Shown here one piece after another: positions 36,126-49,157 of a stretch of DNA of 64,000 nucleotides. The position numbers and the translations under genes were made by a program. The notes beneath the pieces were generated by a model. It was given only the letters and a program-made list of their open reading frames with translations, made no database searches and had not been told where the DNA came from. Source of the DNA: Theobroma cacao (taxonomy: Eukaryota; Streptophyta; Magnoliopsida; Malvales; Malvaceae); the NCBI RefSeq assembly GCF_000208745.1, contig NC_030851.1:30352912-30416911 (forward strand). Reading direction: 5' to 3'. Every line of letters begins with the position of its first letter. Positions within the stretch are counted from its first letter, which is position 1.

Positions 36126-37283
36126 TAATAATCTCCCACTGGCACTTAAAACCAATCATACACATATTTCATACTAATTGATTCTAGGTGCTTTTCAAAC
36201 ACTTTTTGTGACAAAAATTTTATCAATGGATCTACCACATTTTCGACTGAAACAACCTAGCTATTGTAACATCTCTTCTGTGTATAACACCATGAATTAA
36301 GTAGAATTTGTGCTCTATGTGCTTTGTTCTGGTGAGCTCTTGGCTCCACAACATGTGCTATTGCTCTACTTAACATTAAGTAATGGGAGAATTTATAAAG
36401 GGAACAACTCCACACTCTTATAGGAGTTTCAAAATCCATATAACTTTTATTGCAACTTTACTTGAAGTGATATACTTTACTTTAGTGGTGGAATTCACAC
36501 TAGCATTGTGGTTGCAACTTCTCATTATTGCTCCATTACCCAAAGTGAAAACAAACTCAGATGTTGACTTTTTTTGATCATCCACATCTAATTGAAAATC
36601 TAAATCTGTATAGTCTATTTTTTTTTCACCAAACATAAAACAATAGTACTTAGTTCGATTCAAATATTTCACTATGTGTTTTACCATTGTCCAACATTTA
36701 AGTAGGGATTAGATTAGTATCTACTCACCATGCCAATTGCATAAGAAATATCCAACCTAGTGCATAGCATGACATACATGAGACTTCCTCCTACAGATGC
36801 ATAAAGATAGTTTCTTATCTCCTCTCTTTTCTCTTGGGATTTATATGACATTCTTTTGGAGAGATGAATTCCATGTCTAAAGGGTAGAAACTTTTTCTTC
36901 AAATTATGCATGCTAAACTTGATCAATATCTTGTCAATGTAATTGGTTTGAGAAGATCCAAACAATCTTTTCTTTTGGTCTTTAAACAATTTGATTAGAA
37001 CATATAGGATGCTTCACCAAGGTCCCTCATAGCGAAGTGATTAGATAACCAAATATTTGTTGATGACAATGCACTTATATTAATCCCAATAAGTAGTATA
37101 TCATCAACAAAAAGAACAAAAAATGTAATGTTGCTAACATTTTTTTGTATACTCAATTCATCCAAATTTTGTAAAAAATCAAATGATTTTATTACCTTAT
37201 TAAAGCAAATATTTCAAATTTGAGATGCTTGCTTTAAGTCATAAATTGATTTTGTCAATTTGCACACTTTGTTTATTAACTAC
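36126..37283 (-). pseudogene. Ty1/copia reverse transcriptase-RNase H remnant with polypurine tract
   Basis: Minus-strand pieces in several frames: RT C-terminal end (..VCKLTKSIYDLKQAS.. at about 37215-37270), the catalytic ..LFVDDILLIG.. box (about 37090-37120), ..MRDLGEASYVL.. (about 37000-37040), ..YIDKILIKFSM.. to ..SYAIGMVSRY.. (36714-36989), then RNase H (..DYTDLDFQLDVDD.. and ..KVKYITSSK.., 36418-36687). It ends with AAGTGCCAGTGGGAGATT (minus strand, about 36131-36148), a typical copia polypurine tract. RT is cut off at 37283 by the Athila LTR fragment. Confidence 0.82.
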
Positions 37284-38335
37284 TGTCGATTTTATCATGT
37301 AAGTGCATGTATCATAAACAAGTAATATAGTAGAATGTAAAACTCGTTCCCACTGAGAATTGACAAAATCTTTTTGCTAATTTCTAAAAATAAAACAACT
37401 TAATCTTATCCAAACAACCGAATTTAAAACTATTGAAAATTAAATAAACTAAAATTAAAACTAAAACTGAAAGCAAAATAAATAATTTTACTAGAATTAA
37501 TTAATCAAAATTTTAGAACCATAATATCCTTTCAATGTTTCATTTGAATTTCTTTTATTCCCTCTTTACATACTAGATAAGTTTGAGTTGTTAACCTAGA
37601 GTTCTAATTTATTTATAAGTCTCCTTCAAGTTTCTTATAAACATATCTATCTCAACCAATTGACTATATAACTATGCAAATTGAAATTAAGAAAGATTCA
37701 TTAAGAACATACTCTAATTATAGCTACATATAACATGTAAGTGTATGTCTACCCCACAAGCGAATCAAGTCAATCATTTCATGCAATTGATATTAAACAT
37801 ATGCTATTTCAACCATGGCTTACTCTAAACTCCCTTTCTCAATTTCGTTTAGGTTTCCAAATCAATCTAATTGGTGGCCAATCAATCAGACGCATTAAGA
37901 ACAAGATTGAAATAAACAACTCAAACAGTATCAATCATAACCAAAAAAGAATATTAAAAACTCAGATCATGCATTGAGTTCAGTTGTAATTCTACATTAA
38001 AAACTTAGTTTGAAATAATGTATGTAAACATCATCCAAAAAGGAAATTTAACCATTAAAACCAAATAAGAAAGTATAAAGATAACAAGAAAAGAAAGAAC
38101 TTTAATATTTATCATGCTTTTGATCTGCAATCTTCCTTGCTTTCCTTGCTTCCTTGCTAGCTTTAATGCTTTTTTTTTTCCAGAAAACTTTAGCTTAATT
38201 TATGCTTTTTTGTGCTTTTCGAAAGGGAAGTAAATAGAGCTCAAGTTCAAGGCTAAATAGAAGTCAACAACTTAAGGATTTTTCCTTTTTCATTGGGCAT
38301 TGCGACTTTCCTTGCTTAGGTACTGCGATCTTAGA
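37284..38335 (-). mobile_element. Athila-type LTR fragment
   Basis: It matches 17650-18480 of the Athila 5' LTR in the same orientation: AGAATTGA, TTAATCTTATCCAAACAA, TTGTTAACCTAGAGT-CTAA-TTATTTATAAG, GATTCATTAAG, CTAAACTCCCTTT-TCAA and TCAATCTAATTGGTGG blocks occur in order. It separates the copia remnant on the left from the gypsy element on the right and truncates both. Confidence 0.75.
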
Positions 38336-38339
38336 TTCA

Positions 38340-39684
38340 AATCTCTTTATTGAAATATACTTCAAGGTCTTGTGATTTGTATATATTTCGCAAGTCTCTC
38401 AATACAAGTAATGTCTCCAAATATTTAAGACAAATACGATCATTGCCATATCTAGATCGTGCATAGGATAATTCTGTTCATGCCTCTTTAATTATCGTGT
38501 AGTGTATGCTATGACCTTCCCATTTTACATCAATACGCAACCTAATCCAACCTGTGATGCATCACAATACATGGTGTAGCCTTCGAAACCACATGGTAGG
38601 CTTAACATAGGTGCGGAAGTAAGGTAGGCTTTAAGCTTCTGAAAACTAGCCTCACAAACATCAGACCAGTCGAACTTGACTCCTTTTTGAGTCAGTCTTG
38701 TCAAAGGGGATGTGATCTTAGAGAAATCTTGTACAAATCGTCTGTAATATCCAATTAAGCCTAAAAAACTTCTAATCTCAATTACAAACATTAGCCTTGG
38801 CCAATTCTCCATAGCTTCCACCTTACTAGGATCCGCTTGTACCCCTTGTTCAGACACAACATGTCTTAAGAAACTGACTTTACTCAGCCCAAACTCACAT
38901 TTTGAAAATTTAGCATATAACCTATGCTCTCTCAAGTTTGAAGTACATTCCTGAACTGTTGTGCATGTTCCTCCGGGCTCTTAGAATACACCAATATGTC
39001 TTCTGTGAGTATGACTACAAATTTATCCAAATATGCCAAAAAGACTTTGTTCATCAAGTCCATAAACATTGCGGGTGCATTAGTGAGTCCAAACGATATC
39101 ACTAAAAATTCATAATGTCCATAATGTGTGTGGAACACTGTCTTGGGTACATCACATTCTCCTATTCTCAAATAGTGATACCCCGAGTGTAAGTCAATCT
39201 TAGAGAAGCACATGGCACCATGTAATTGATCAAACAAATTATCAATCCTCGAGAGTGGATATTTATTCTTCACAGTGACTTTATTCAATTGTTGGTAGTC
39301 AATGTATAACCGAAGGCTACTATCTTTCTTTTTCATGAATAGCACTGGAACTCCCCAAGGAAACACATTAGGATGAATAAAACCCTTATTTAATAAGTCC
39401 TCCAGTTACCCTTTTAGCTCCCTTAACTTAGTTGGTGCCATTCGATAAGGAAGTATCGAAATTGGCTGTGTACTCAAAATTAGATCAATACAAAATTTAA
39501 TTTTTTGTTCAAGAGGCAATCCAAGCAATTCATCTGGAAATACATTTAGATACTCACCCACTACCGATATGAAAGCCACACTTTCTTCTTTCATTGAAGC
39601 ATCTCTTGTCATCGCCAAGTACCTTTGGCTTTTTTTCCTTAACATCAGTCCGACGACTACAACTGATACAACTTTCACAGACAA
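38340..39684 (-). pseudogene. Gypsy element C reverse transcriptase with start of RNase H
   Basis: Minus-strand frames 39406-39684 (..YLNVFPDELLGLP.., ..LPYRMAPTKLREL..), 38932-39366 (..[17 protein letters not shown].., ..[16 protein letters not shown].., ..[13 protein letters not shown]..) and 38525-38935 (..SFLRHVVSEQG.., ..[17 protein letters not shown].., ..[14 protein letters not shown]) make up a chromovirus-like RT running into RNase H. In the catalytic box an Asp is replaced (TEDI for the usual D-D pair), so the enzyme would be dead even without the frame breaks. RNase H is cut off at about 38340. Integrase is absent. Confidence 0.85.
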
Positions 39685-39719
39685 TCGGCTACCATGCTAG
39701 TATATCACAAATGAGGATT

Positions 39720-40070
39720 CCCCTAGGAACTTAAACTTCACCAATTTGTGTTAGCATTCTACCTTGGCAAAACAAGACACTAACCAGTTCATGTCCAAAA
39801 TCACATCAAAAACCAAAGTTAGCAGCAACACCAGGTCTACTAACGTATCCTTGTCCTTTATGCAGATCATACATGATTTATACACATACTTTACCACAAA
39901 TATCTCCTTTAAGGGAGTAGTCATAATTAGGGATTCATTCATGTTACTACAAAATCGGTCTAATTTCGATGCAAAGTATGGGACACAAAGAAATGTGTTG
40001 ATCCGGGATTAAATAGAACTAATGCTTTGGTACCACATATAAGAAGTGTACTTGTGACCACTGCATTGGA
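39720..40070 (-). pseudogene. Gypsy element C protease region
   Basis: The minus-strand piece 39751-39942 carries ..DTLVDLVLLLTLVFDVILDMNWL.. (core FDVILDMNWL), the downstream protease segment of plant gypsy elements. The active-site region lies toward 40010-40060 in a damaged frame. It sits between gag and RT. Confidence 0.65.
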
Positions 40071-40239
40071 AGTTTGAGCATTTTGAGGTATCAAAGCAAA
40101 TATACGTGCTTAACCTCCACTTTCATCACCTGGTTGTGTCGATCTACCATGAGATGATGAAACCATACCCTTGCCTTTGTCACCTCTGGTATTCTTATCA
40201 GTTTGTGCCATCCTAGGTGAGAGTCACCACTTGTCTCTC

Positions 40240-41420
40240 ATATTAGTAGTTACCCTTTGCTGCTTACCTCTGCATTGGGCAATCTCTCATCAAATGCCTG
40301 GTCTGACCATATTTGAAACATAATCTCGTTGCCTTGTGGCACAGTTCACCATGTGCCTTATTACAAGAGTTACATAAAACACTTCACTACTTGAGGCCCA
40401 GATTTAATGCTTTGTAGACTGCTCTCATCTATATGGTGGGCTCAACGAATCACTATTTCTTAGTGGCCGACGCGTAAGAGTAGTTTCCTCACAACTTTGA
40501 TGGCTTATGAATATGGGACTCCTAGCAGCGCTAGAATCTCTTCTACCCTAATGACCTTGTGTCCGAGCTCTTCGACCACTACCTCTTTCCATTGTAGATT
40601 CCAATTTCCTAGTTTCAATCATTCTAGCCTCGTCCACCACTGTTGCATGTGGTGCAAACCTTTAGGTGGCTAAGACTCTAAACAGCGGCTCAATTAATCC
40701 TTGAATGAATCTCTTAATCATTTTTTGCTCAGTTAAGACCAAGTCAGGAGCATATCTTGAGAGTTGGTGAAGTGGACATCATAAATTGTCACTGTCATAT
40801 TTGGGGTCTATTTTAAAGTCTTAAACTTCTGTGCCTTTACATCTCTTACGCTCTCAAGCAAGAAGTGATCCAGAAAAGCTTGGACAAGTTCCTCCCATGT
40901 GATTGGTGCTAACCCTAATGGTTTACTCTTTTTAAGGGTAACAAACCATATTTTGGCCACATCCTTGAGACTGAAACCAACCAGTTCCACTAATCGATGT
41001 ATGGAGCATCCTAATGCTGAACAAATACATTCCATGTCTTCCAAAAACCTTTACGGGTCTTCTTCCACATTTGAACCAGTAAATGATGGGGGCTTTAATT
41101 TCATAAAATCAGCCAAAGAGACCTCAATAGCCTTTTTTGGTGTTCACACTGAGGCACATAACTGGATCTCGCAAACTAGAATTAACCCATTCCTCATATG
41201 GTGCCTTGTCTCTATTGCGGAACTCAGTAAATTCATGAGCCAAACTTTACAGCCTTGATGCCAAATCCTCTAAGGTGACACTTCATCTTGTAAGGTAATC
41301 ATCCTTGATTCTCGCATTCTGATCACCAGTGTACATATAACTTGGTTCTACATTTTGAGTGCATCTCGTTGCTCTACTCTTACCATGACTCCTTGACATG
41401 GACGCTCATGGTGGTTTAGG
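40240..41420 (-). pseudogene. Gypsy element C gag with mutated zinc knuckle
   Basis: Gag core pieces at 40808-41044 read ..MECICSALGCS.., ..LVGFSLKDVAKIWF.., ..ITWEELVQAFLDHFL... The knuckle at about 40290-40350 reads CFKYGQTRHLMRDC: the second Cys of the CCHC pattern is Tyr, so zinc binding is lost. Frames are broken by stops. Leader sequence continues to 41624, where a solo LTR has entered. Confidence 0.75.
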
Positions 41421-41619
41421 CTTATTTGGGCCATCTTGCTCTCCTAGGGCTCTTGAAGCAATTCTCATCTTAGGCAACATTTTGTACCAAGACGAAGCAA
41501 ACCATGTTCATAATCATAACTCCAAAATCCAAAGGGTAGGCTTACTAAAACTTTGGGAGTTCATGCAGCTTCTTATTCATAATTAGTGCTGCAGTCACCA
41601 ACCACGAACAAGACTTTAT

Positions 41620-44600
41620 TTAATTGTCAAGCCTGGCTTTACAATATGTTTATTATGCCATTCCTACATAAGAATGCATGTTTGCTTACTTGGGTACCTC
41701 AAAAATCGTTAAAGGACGACAATGTATCAAATGGTACAACTAACTTGAATTAAGCCTCGAACTAGTCCAAATAGAGATTTTAAGATAAAATTGAGAATTG
41801 TAAAACCCTAGAATGACTTAAAATGGTGATTCGGAGTTCGAGGATCGATTTGGAGTCAAATTGAAATTTTCATGATCTAGGGGCAAAATGGTCATTTTGC
41901 CACCCGAGGATAAGATGTGAGTGTTGGATGAAATTTTTGACTAAGATTGATCATTTGGAGTATAATTTGAGTTTGAGAAGTGAAAAATTTTAATTCTGAC
42001 ATTTTTTCGAGCATAAGGGCAAAATAGTCATTTTGTCACCCCAAGGGCAAAATTGAAATTTTATACCACCCAACACTTGTCCAGCACATGGATTTTACCC
42101 AATATTATTATGGATAATTGAAGGATTTTATGTGGTGGAGAAAGAAAGCTTAATAGTTAAGAATTTAAAAATGGACCAATGGTAAGGTGACAAGTGTCAA
42201 GCTTTTATTTCTTTATTATTTTCCTTATAAATTAGCACAAAACCAGCCAATTTCTCATTCTTAGGGCTGGCCAAAGCAAGAACAAAGGAAGAAAAGGAAG
42301 AACAAAACCCTAGGTGGAAAAATTCAAGGGAAAAGTGTGAAAATTCAAGGAAACAAGTGAAAAAAAGGTAAGATTTTTCAATTAAGCTTGAGATCTCTCT
42401 TTCTTAAGCATTTTTTCTTATTTTTCATGGTTGAATCACATGAAATCATGATGAATCCCTTGCTGGCCGAACACTTAGAGGGAGGTTTTGATGCTTGATT
42501 TGGTTAGATTTCAATGTATTTTAGTGTTTTTAGTTAGTTAGTGATGTGTAGCATGAAAATCAAGTAAGAAAAATTCACTTCCTCCCATCACCCATCATTG
42601 GCAGAATTCTCCATGTGGAATATTGATGATGATTTTGATTTTATTTCAAGTGATTTGGTTAGGAATTAGTGATTTATGGTGTGAGAATCAAGCTGGAAAA
42701 ATTATAGTGTTGATGCACCCACCATGGCTGAATTTTTCAAGAGAAAATGTGAGGATGATTTTGCCATATTTCAAGCTATTTGACTTGTGTTTGATGGTTT
42801 GGATAATTAGAAGAAAAATGGAGTTAATTAGAGTTAAATTGGACATATTGGCCAATTAATCGGGTGATAGATCGAATTAGGCCAATACCATTTTATTTAG
42901 GTACAGAATTGAATTTATATTGAACACCGTATTTAGATAGTTACCCGAGTATTTCACATCTCATTTCATGCATTAGTATAAAGCCTGAATTGGTTTTACA
43001 ACGGTTTAGCACAAATGTAGTAAATGGCTTATTGTGCATTATGTCTAGGTGGTGAGCATTCTTGTAAAAGTAAAGAGATAGTACCCGAGGATCAAGAATT
43101 GGAGTACTCGAAATTCGACTCCCGAAATAGTGAGTAACTTTATAATCATCTTGATTATCTGAAGTGAATTTTAATTCATTTTTGTGATTTTATGGAAAAT
43201 GAGTTTAAATGGTAAATCTTTGTGTTTTGTAATTAAAATGTGATTTGATGAAATGATTTTATAAAATTGTCTTGAAATTGAATGATGGTTTTGAAAATGG
43301 AGTAATTGGAGACTAATTGCTGTGTTGTAAATTATGGTTTGAATTGAATGGCTTATGATAATGTGGGCATGAGTGGTTGGATTTAGTAAATGTGCTGAAA
43401 AAGTATGAACTGTTGATTTGCCTTGAGAGGTTGTAAAATAAAATAATTACCATGTCATGTTGTTGAATTTTATTGAACTGGTGGGTTATAAATTGGTCGT
43501 TGCAGTGGACGGGTTCCATGGACCAGCCTATTAGAGTGGCACGGTAAACCTATTATATTTTTACCTCAGTATGAGAGGTGCGGATGGATAACTCATGAGG
43601 TTAACACTTTAGAGTTCACTTCACGCTAAACCACCACGTGAAGGTGAGCTTAGCCAATGCCAAGGAACGACTATGTTTTCAAAATAAAAACATGATTTAT
43701 GCATAAATAAATTTTTAACAGACTTGGCGGACTTGGTTGGGATAGCCCTCGGCCAAGGTATCCCTGATAACTGAGTATGAGAATGATTTTGGCACGAGCC
43801 AAACTTTTCAGAAAATCATAAGCCTCGTTGTTTATTTTGGTGAAATGAATCTATTTTATCTTATTAAAATGAGTTTGAAATGCTGAGAATCATTTTTATG
43901 CTAATCTATTTTATCTGTCTCTATTTACTCAACTTTAGATATTTTAGATGATATTTGTTTACTTACTGAGATTATATAATCTCACCACCCTCCTTTTCAT
44001 TCATTTCAGGCTCAGGATAGTCGATAGATAGCCCACTTTGTTGGGGGCTACAGTTGGACTTGCATCCTCAAAAACTGTAAGTTTATCGATTTTGATACTT
44101 TTGGTCGTTCGTGGGCCCACGTGTCACTGTAAATTAAATTTTATACTTTGGTTATCTGTATTACAGTATGTATGAATTTATTTAACTTTTATGCTACAAA
44201 AATTATTTACCGGTAACTCTATAAATATTGTTTTATAAGAAAATATAATATTTTATTAAATATTTTTATTATATTCAAATAGTCATAATTTCATTTTAAA
44301 TGAAGGTTTTAGACATTTAAACTTATTTTTGATTATGAATTATGTGTTTTATACTCGCATACTATATTTTTAGCTGGTTTCGAAATTTTTGGGGAAAAAT
44401 GACCAAAATGCCCTTGTAAGACATAAATCATTTTTTTATTGATTTAAGTTGGAAATAGCTTAAAATCTTTTAGAACATGATATTTGGCAACAGTTACTCA
44501 CAGGGGAAATGAAAAACTGATATTAAAGCCTTGCGGGATTTCGGTTGATATTTTGGGTAATAAGTGTTGATCGAGACACCGCGATGGTTGTCACAGGCTC

Positions 44601-44628
44601 GAGGGGAGTACCGGGTCGTGACATTAAT
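41620..44628 (+). mobile_element. Solo LTR A with 5-bp target duplication TTAAT
   Basis: LTR body 41625-44623 (2999 bp) begins TGTCAAGCC and ends CGGGTCGTGACA. It is flanked by TTAAT at 41620-41624 and again at 44624-44628. It matches LTR B (46050-49152) in reverse complement throughout. No internal region, primer site or polypurine tract is inside, so it is a solo LTR. U3-like features include several GGGCAAAATGGTCATTTTGCC-type words and a TATA-like CCTTATAAATTA at about 42225, followed by leader-like sequence. It interrupts the leader of gypsy element C between primer site and gag. ORFs inside are chance. Confidence 0.9.
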
Positions 44629-44699
44629 TCTCGACACTTTGCTGACACACATAGAATGACTTAAACTATTATAAAACCTAGACGCTTTGATACCAAATT
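44624..44699 (-). promoter_or_regulatory. Primer-binding site and leader start of gypsy element C
   Basis: The minus strand reads TGGTATCAAAGC at 44684-44695, one mismatch from the tRNA-iMet site TGGTATCAGAGC. It lies four bases past the LTR terminus at 44700. This shows that the LTR to the right and the gag-RT to the left belong to one minus-strand element. Confidence 0.82.
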
Positions 44700-46049
44700 T
44701 GTCACGACCCAAACCCGGGGTCATGACCGACACACGAGCCCAACAGGCAAGCCCACTAGACTTGAGCAAGTCTCAAAATCCAAAAATATAACACATAGCC
44801 AAGGGATTTCATAAACATATATTTACAATAAAACCAAATGTACTACATTATCTTTAGCACATAATTCATACAAATGTACATAAGGCCATGCATTGGCTAG
44901 TCAAATCGAGTTCTTACATATCAACCCTTACACAAGTTCCACATCGTGCCTACATATATCGAAGCCAACCATATGCAGAAGCTTGTGACGGACTCAGCGG
45001 AGTGAAAACATCAAAACAGAGACTTACCAGATGCAAAAATTGGTTTGTCGTGGGACGACGTTTACCATACAACTATGTGGCCTATTTATTTACACATGGT
45101 CTACAAATGAGTAAGTACTATAATACTCAGTGAGTACTATAATACTTAGTGATTACTATAATACTCAGTGATTACTATAATACTCAGTGAGTGGTGCAGA
45201 TAAAAAACCCCATATATATATGTATATTAAACACATAAAATATATGCACCATCCCTGTATCTAGATGTTTTAGCAAACATCTCCGAATATAGGGCATATC
45301 ATTATCCTTAAAACATCTAATGTGAGGGCATATCATCATCCTTAATGTCTCCAAAGATCATTACACATATCAATAGGCTTACCTTCAAAGCCAATCAAAG
45401 TTATTTAAATCATTCTTCACAGCACACTCTAATGGTCGGAGTATCACATCATATTTATCTAAGCTTTTTCGTGGCTATCTCACGTCATAAGTAAATCAGA
45501 TTAACAAGTGGTCCTCTTCTGGATACAGTTAAATCACACAGGATGGTCAATTGAAGGAGAATCGGATCACGCTTAGGGCAAAGCCGTTGGTGAAGAAAAT
45601 AATCACGCATGTGCAGAAGTAACAGGTGGAGAACAGATCACGCACAACATTGAAGCAGTTGGTGGAGAATTAGATCATTGATTGCAGTAAACTCCCGACG
45701 TGGACATCACTCGGATTACTCTCAGACAGGTGGCATCAAATCACTACAGGTGGGAATCATAAGTGGGATTAGTGCCACCGTCCCTACTTACCATTATCCC
45801 TGCAAGCACACACAGTCATAGGGGTATAGAAATCCACTCAACCACAAATCAGATCAATATCCGGTATTCATCCCTCGGATGAAAACACGAATCTACAAAT
45901 AAAGCCATCATGCCTTTTTCATTCACAGTTTTCTCATCAAACCTCAAATCACATTTATCAAGCTTCAATCGTCTTAAGTTCGATTAGGTTCTAAGTGTCT
46001 CTAAATCTTCAATGCATCATTTAATCAAATCATCTCAACATATCATTCA
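44700..46049 (-). mobile_element. 5' LTR of gypsy element C, 3' half
   Basis: On the minus strand it ends ..GGGTTTGGGTCGTGACA at 44700. The left half of the LTR runs to 46049, where solo LTR B interrupts it; it resumes at about 49158. A 19-bp tandem repeat lies at 45115-45190 and a duplicated AGGGCATATCAT-ATCCTTAA at about 45290-45340. Confidence 0.78.
45115..45190. repeat. Four tandem copies of a 19-bp unit
   Basis: The unit is GTACTATAATACTCAGTGA, in four copies with one or two changes each. It lies inside the LTR of gypsy element C. Confidence 0.9.
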
Positions 46050-49000
46050 TGTCACGACCCGGAACCTCCCTCAGGCCCATGACAATCGCCTTGATGTCCC
46101 GATTGACACTCATTATCCGGAATGCCAACCGGAACCCCGCAAGGCTTACATATCAGTTTCTTTCCTTTCCTGTGAGAAATCGTTGTTAAATATTGAGTTT
46201 TTAGAGAATATACACTATTTTAGATCAAAAACAATCAAAATAAAATTTTCGCCACACAGGGGTATTTTGGTCATTTTTTTTCAAAAATTTTGAAACTGGC
46301 TAAAACGTAATATACAAGTATAAAACACATAATTCATATTCAAAATGAGTTTAAAAGTCTAAAATCTTCATTTAAAACAAAATTACGGTTATTTGAATAT
46401 AATAAAAAAATAAAAGAAATATTAAGGGAAATATTCTATTTTCTTATAAAACAATATTTATAGAGTTATACGTGAATAATTTTTATAGCGTAAAAGCTAA
46501 ATAAATTTATACATACTGAAATACAGTAAGCCAAAATATTTAATTTAATTTACAATAACAAGAGGGCCCCCGAATAAACAAAAGTAAAGAGGACTGTGAA
46601 CCTACGGTTTGGAAAATGCAGATCCAATGGTAGTCCTCGATGAGATCAGCTATCTACAGTCTATACTGAACCTGAAATGGGTGGAAAGGAGGGTGGTGAG
46701 ATTATAAAATCCCAATGAGTAAACAGACATTATCATAAATATCTAAAGGCGAGTAAAATGGAGGCAAGTTTAAACAACAAATTTCAACCCATTTCATAAT
46801 GTTTTCAATTTATTTCTTAAACCATAAAATATTTGTAATTTACCAAAACAGTTGTTAAGGCTTATGTCTTTTATTAAAACAAGGCTCAAGCCAAAACTAA
46901 TCCTCGGGGATACCTTGGCCGAGGCATCTAACCGAGTCCGCCAAGGGTGTTAAAATATTCACACGTGAAACACATTTTTATTTTTAAAACCAGCCGTTCC
47001 TTGGCGTTGGCCGAGTTACACATTCACGTGGGGGTTCGACGTGAAGTGAGCTCTAATACTACCCCGGGAGTTACCCTCCTCGCCTCTACAACCGGAGTAA
47101 CTATATAACTGGGTTTACCGTGCCCCTCTAATAGGCAGTCCACGGAAACCCGTCACTGCAGTGACTAACCCACCAATTTTAATAAAATTTCGACAGTATA
47201 ACGTGGCTTTTATTTATTTATCCAGCCTGCATAGTAAAACCAATTACATAAATTTCCCAATGCATTCACAAAATATAGCCACATATACTCATTTCTCATA
47301 AGCCATTCCTAGGAAAATATATATTTTTCAAGTCAATTTGTAGCCTCCAATTACTCAATTTCATAATCAATACAATATATTTTTATTTGTCACATTTATT
47401 CCTAAAACATCAAAAATCCCGTTTTAATCTCGTTCTCATTTCATAAAATACATAAAGGGCATTTAAAATAAACTCTAGATAATTTACAATAATAATAAGT
47501 TTACTCACCGTTTGTACAAACTAAAAGCTTTCTAAGCGCCCCGATCACTACTCGTCGGGTACGACTTCTTTGCCTTTTCCGGAAGGCTCTCCTCCTAGAC
47601 ACATTACAAAAATTTACACAATTCATCACATTGATGCTAAATCACTATATAATTAACTTAAATCCTATACTAATGCATGGTATGAAATGCAATAGCCTAA
47701 AACGGCTTAAACGCGGTATTAACCTATTTTTGGCACTTTGCCCGATAAATTGCTAACGCGCTCCATTTTAGCTCTAAATCATCCCATTCTCTCTCCAACA
47801 TTTCTAACCATTAAATATCAGCCAATAACCTTCTAAAAACAACAAAATCAGCTCACTCCCTTCCTTGGAAAATTCGGCCAAAAATGGGACATTAACTCGG
47901 TTAATTTTCTACTTTGTTTTTCTATCACGTTTAATCGTTTTTCATCATTTTCTCTTCATTTCCCTTAGAATAAAATCAATTCATCATCATTGTACAGCAT
48001 TGAGCATCCAGCCAAGAGTGGGTATTGTGAAAATTTAATGATTTCTTGCCCAATTTAATTTCTAAACACATTTAACTAACTAAAACTATCAATTTAACTA
48101 AAAATCAAAACCTAAAAATTTCAATTTCTCTCCCCTAGAATTTCGTCCAGCCCTTGATATCACTTTTTGATCTCTCTCCTCAAGCATGCTAAATGGAAAT
48201 AAAGGCATAGGAAAGGTAGAAATCAAGCTAAAATCGAAAAATCTTACCGTTAGACGCGTAAACGGTCGAAAACCGCGAATTTCCCTTTGAATTTTCTTGT
48301 TTCTCTTTGGTTTTTCTTTTTTTCTTCCTTTCCTCTCTATTTCCTCTCTTGTTCTTCCTTATGGCCGGCCAGCACTTAAAATTTGGGTTTAAATGGGCTG
48401 ACTTTTCATTAAAATAATATTATATCATTAAAAAATGCCACATGTCACTTTCCCATTGGCCCATTTTTAAAATTTCATCCATTTGTTTCCAAATTTTCAC
48501 CATACACTTGTCTCATATATTCATAGCTTAGATAAAATTCTCAGACTCATCCAAAGTCTCGGTGGAGTAATTTTTGAAATTTACACTTTTGCCCCCGTAA
48601 AAGTCAAAAATTACATTTTTGCCCCAAAAATTGAAAAATTGCCCATAGACATATTTTTCATCCCTTATACTCATACCATTCTCCAATTTGTCAAATTTGA
48701 TCTAAATTCTCTCAAAATCTCAAATTTTGTCCGCGAGTGGTAAAATTACAATTTTGCCCCTATACTCCAGAAATCACCAGAATTAAACTTTTTCACTTCC
48801 TATCATTAAATTATACTCCAAATAGTTAATCTTGGTCAAAAATTTCACTCCCTGAGCAAATTATTATCTTAGGTGGCAAAATGACGACTTTTGCCTCTAA
48901 ACATCAAAATTTTCAATTTTACCCCTAATGAACCCTCGAACTCCGAACAATCATTTTTAGTCATTCCTTGACTATAAAATATTAAATTTCATCATACAAT

Positions 49001-49157
49001 TCCTATTTGAACTAGTTCGAGGTTAAATCAATTTAAGTGTACCGTTAGGTACAATATCGGGTTTCGTCTATTCTTAGGTGCTTTTCTAACGTAATAAGAT
49101 GCTACTCAGTGCATGTATGTCCTGACATGTGTTTATAGGGTCTGGTTTTACAATTCA
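46045..49157 (-). mobile_element. Solo LTR B with 5-bp target duplication ATTCA
   Basis: LTR body 46050-49152 (3103 bp). Read on the minus strand it begins TGTAAAACCAGACC and ends CGGGTCGTGACA. ATTCA occurs at 46045-46049 and again at 49153-49157. It is the same family as solo LTR A but in the opposite orientation. Shared blocks include the region around CCGTTCCTTGGCGTTGGCC (about 46990) and repeated TTTTGCCCC words in the U3 part. It split the LTR of gypsy element C. Confidence 0.9.

Noticed and set aside
42623..42859. ORFs inside the 3-kb LTR family (also at 44494-44769, 46012-46293, 48483-48743 and 63441-63765)
   Set aside because: They are not conserved in frame between LTR copies A, B and D and have no recognisable domain.
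45115..45190. CRISPR-like array
   Set aside because: The 19-bp units are contiguous with no spacers; it is a plain tandem repeat in an LTR of a eukaryotic genome.
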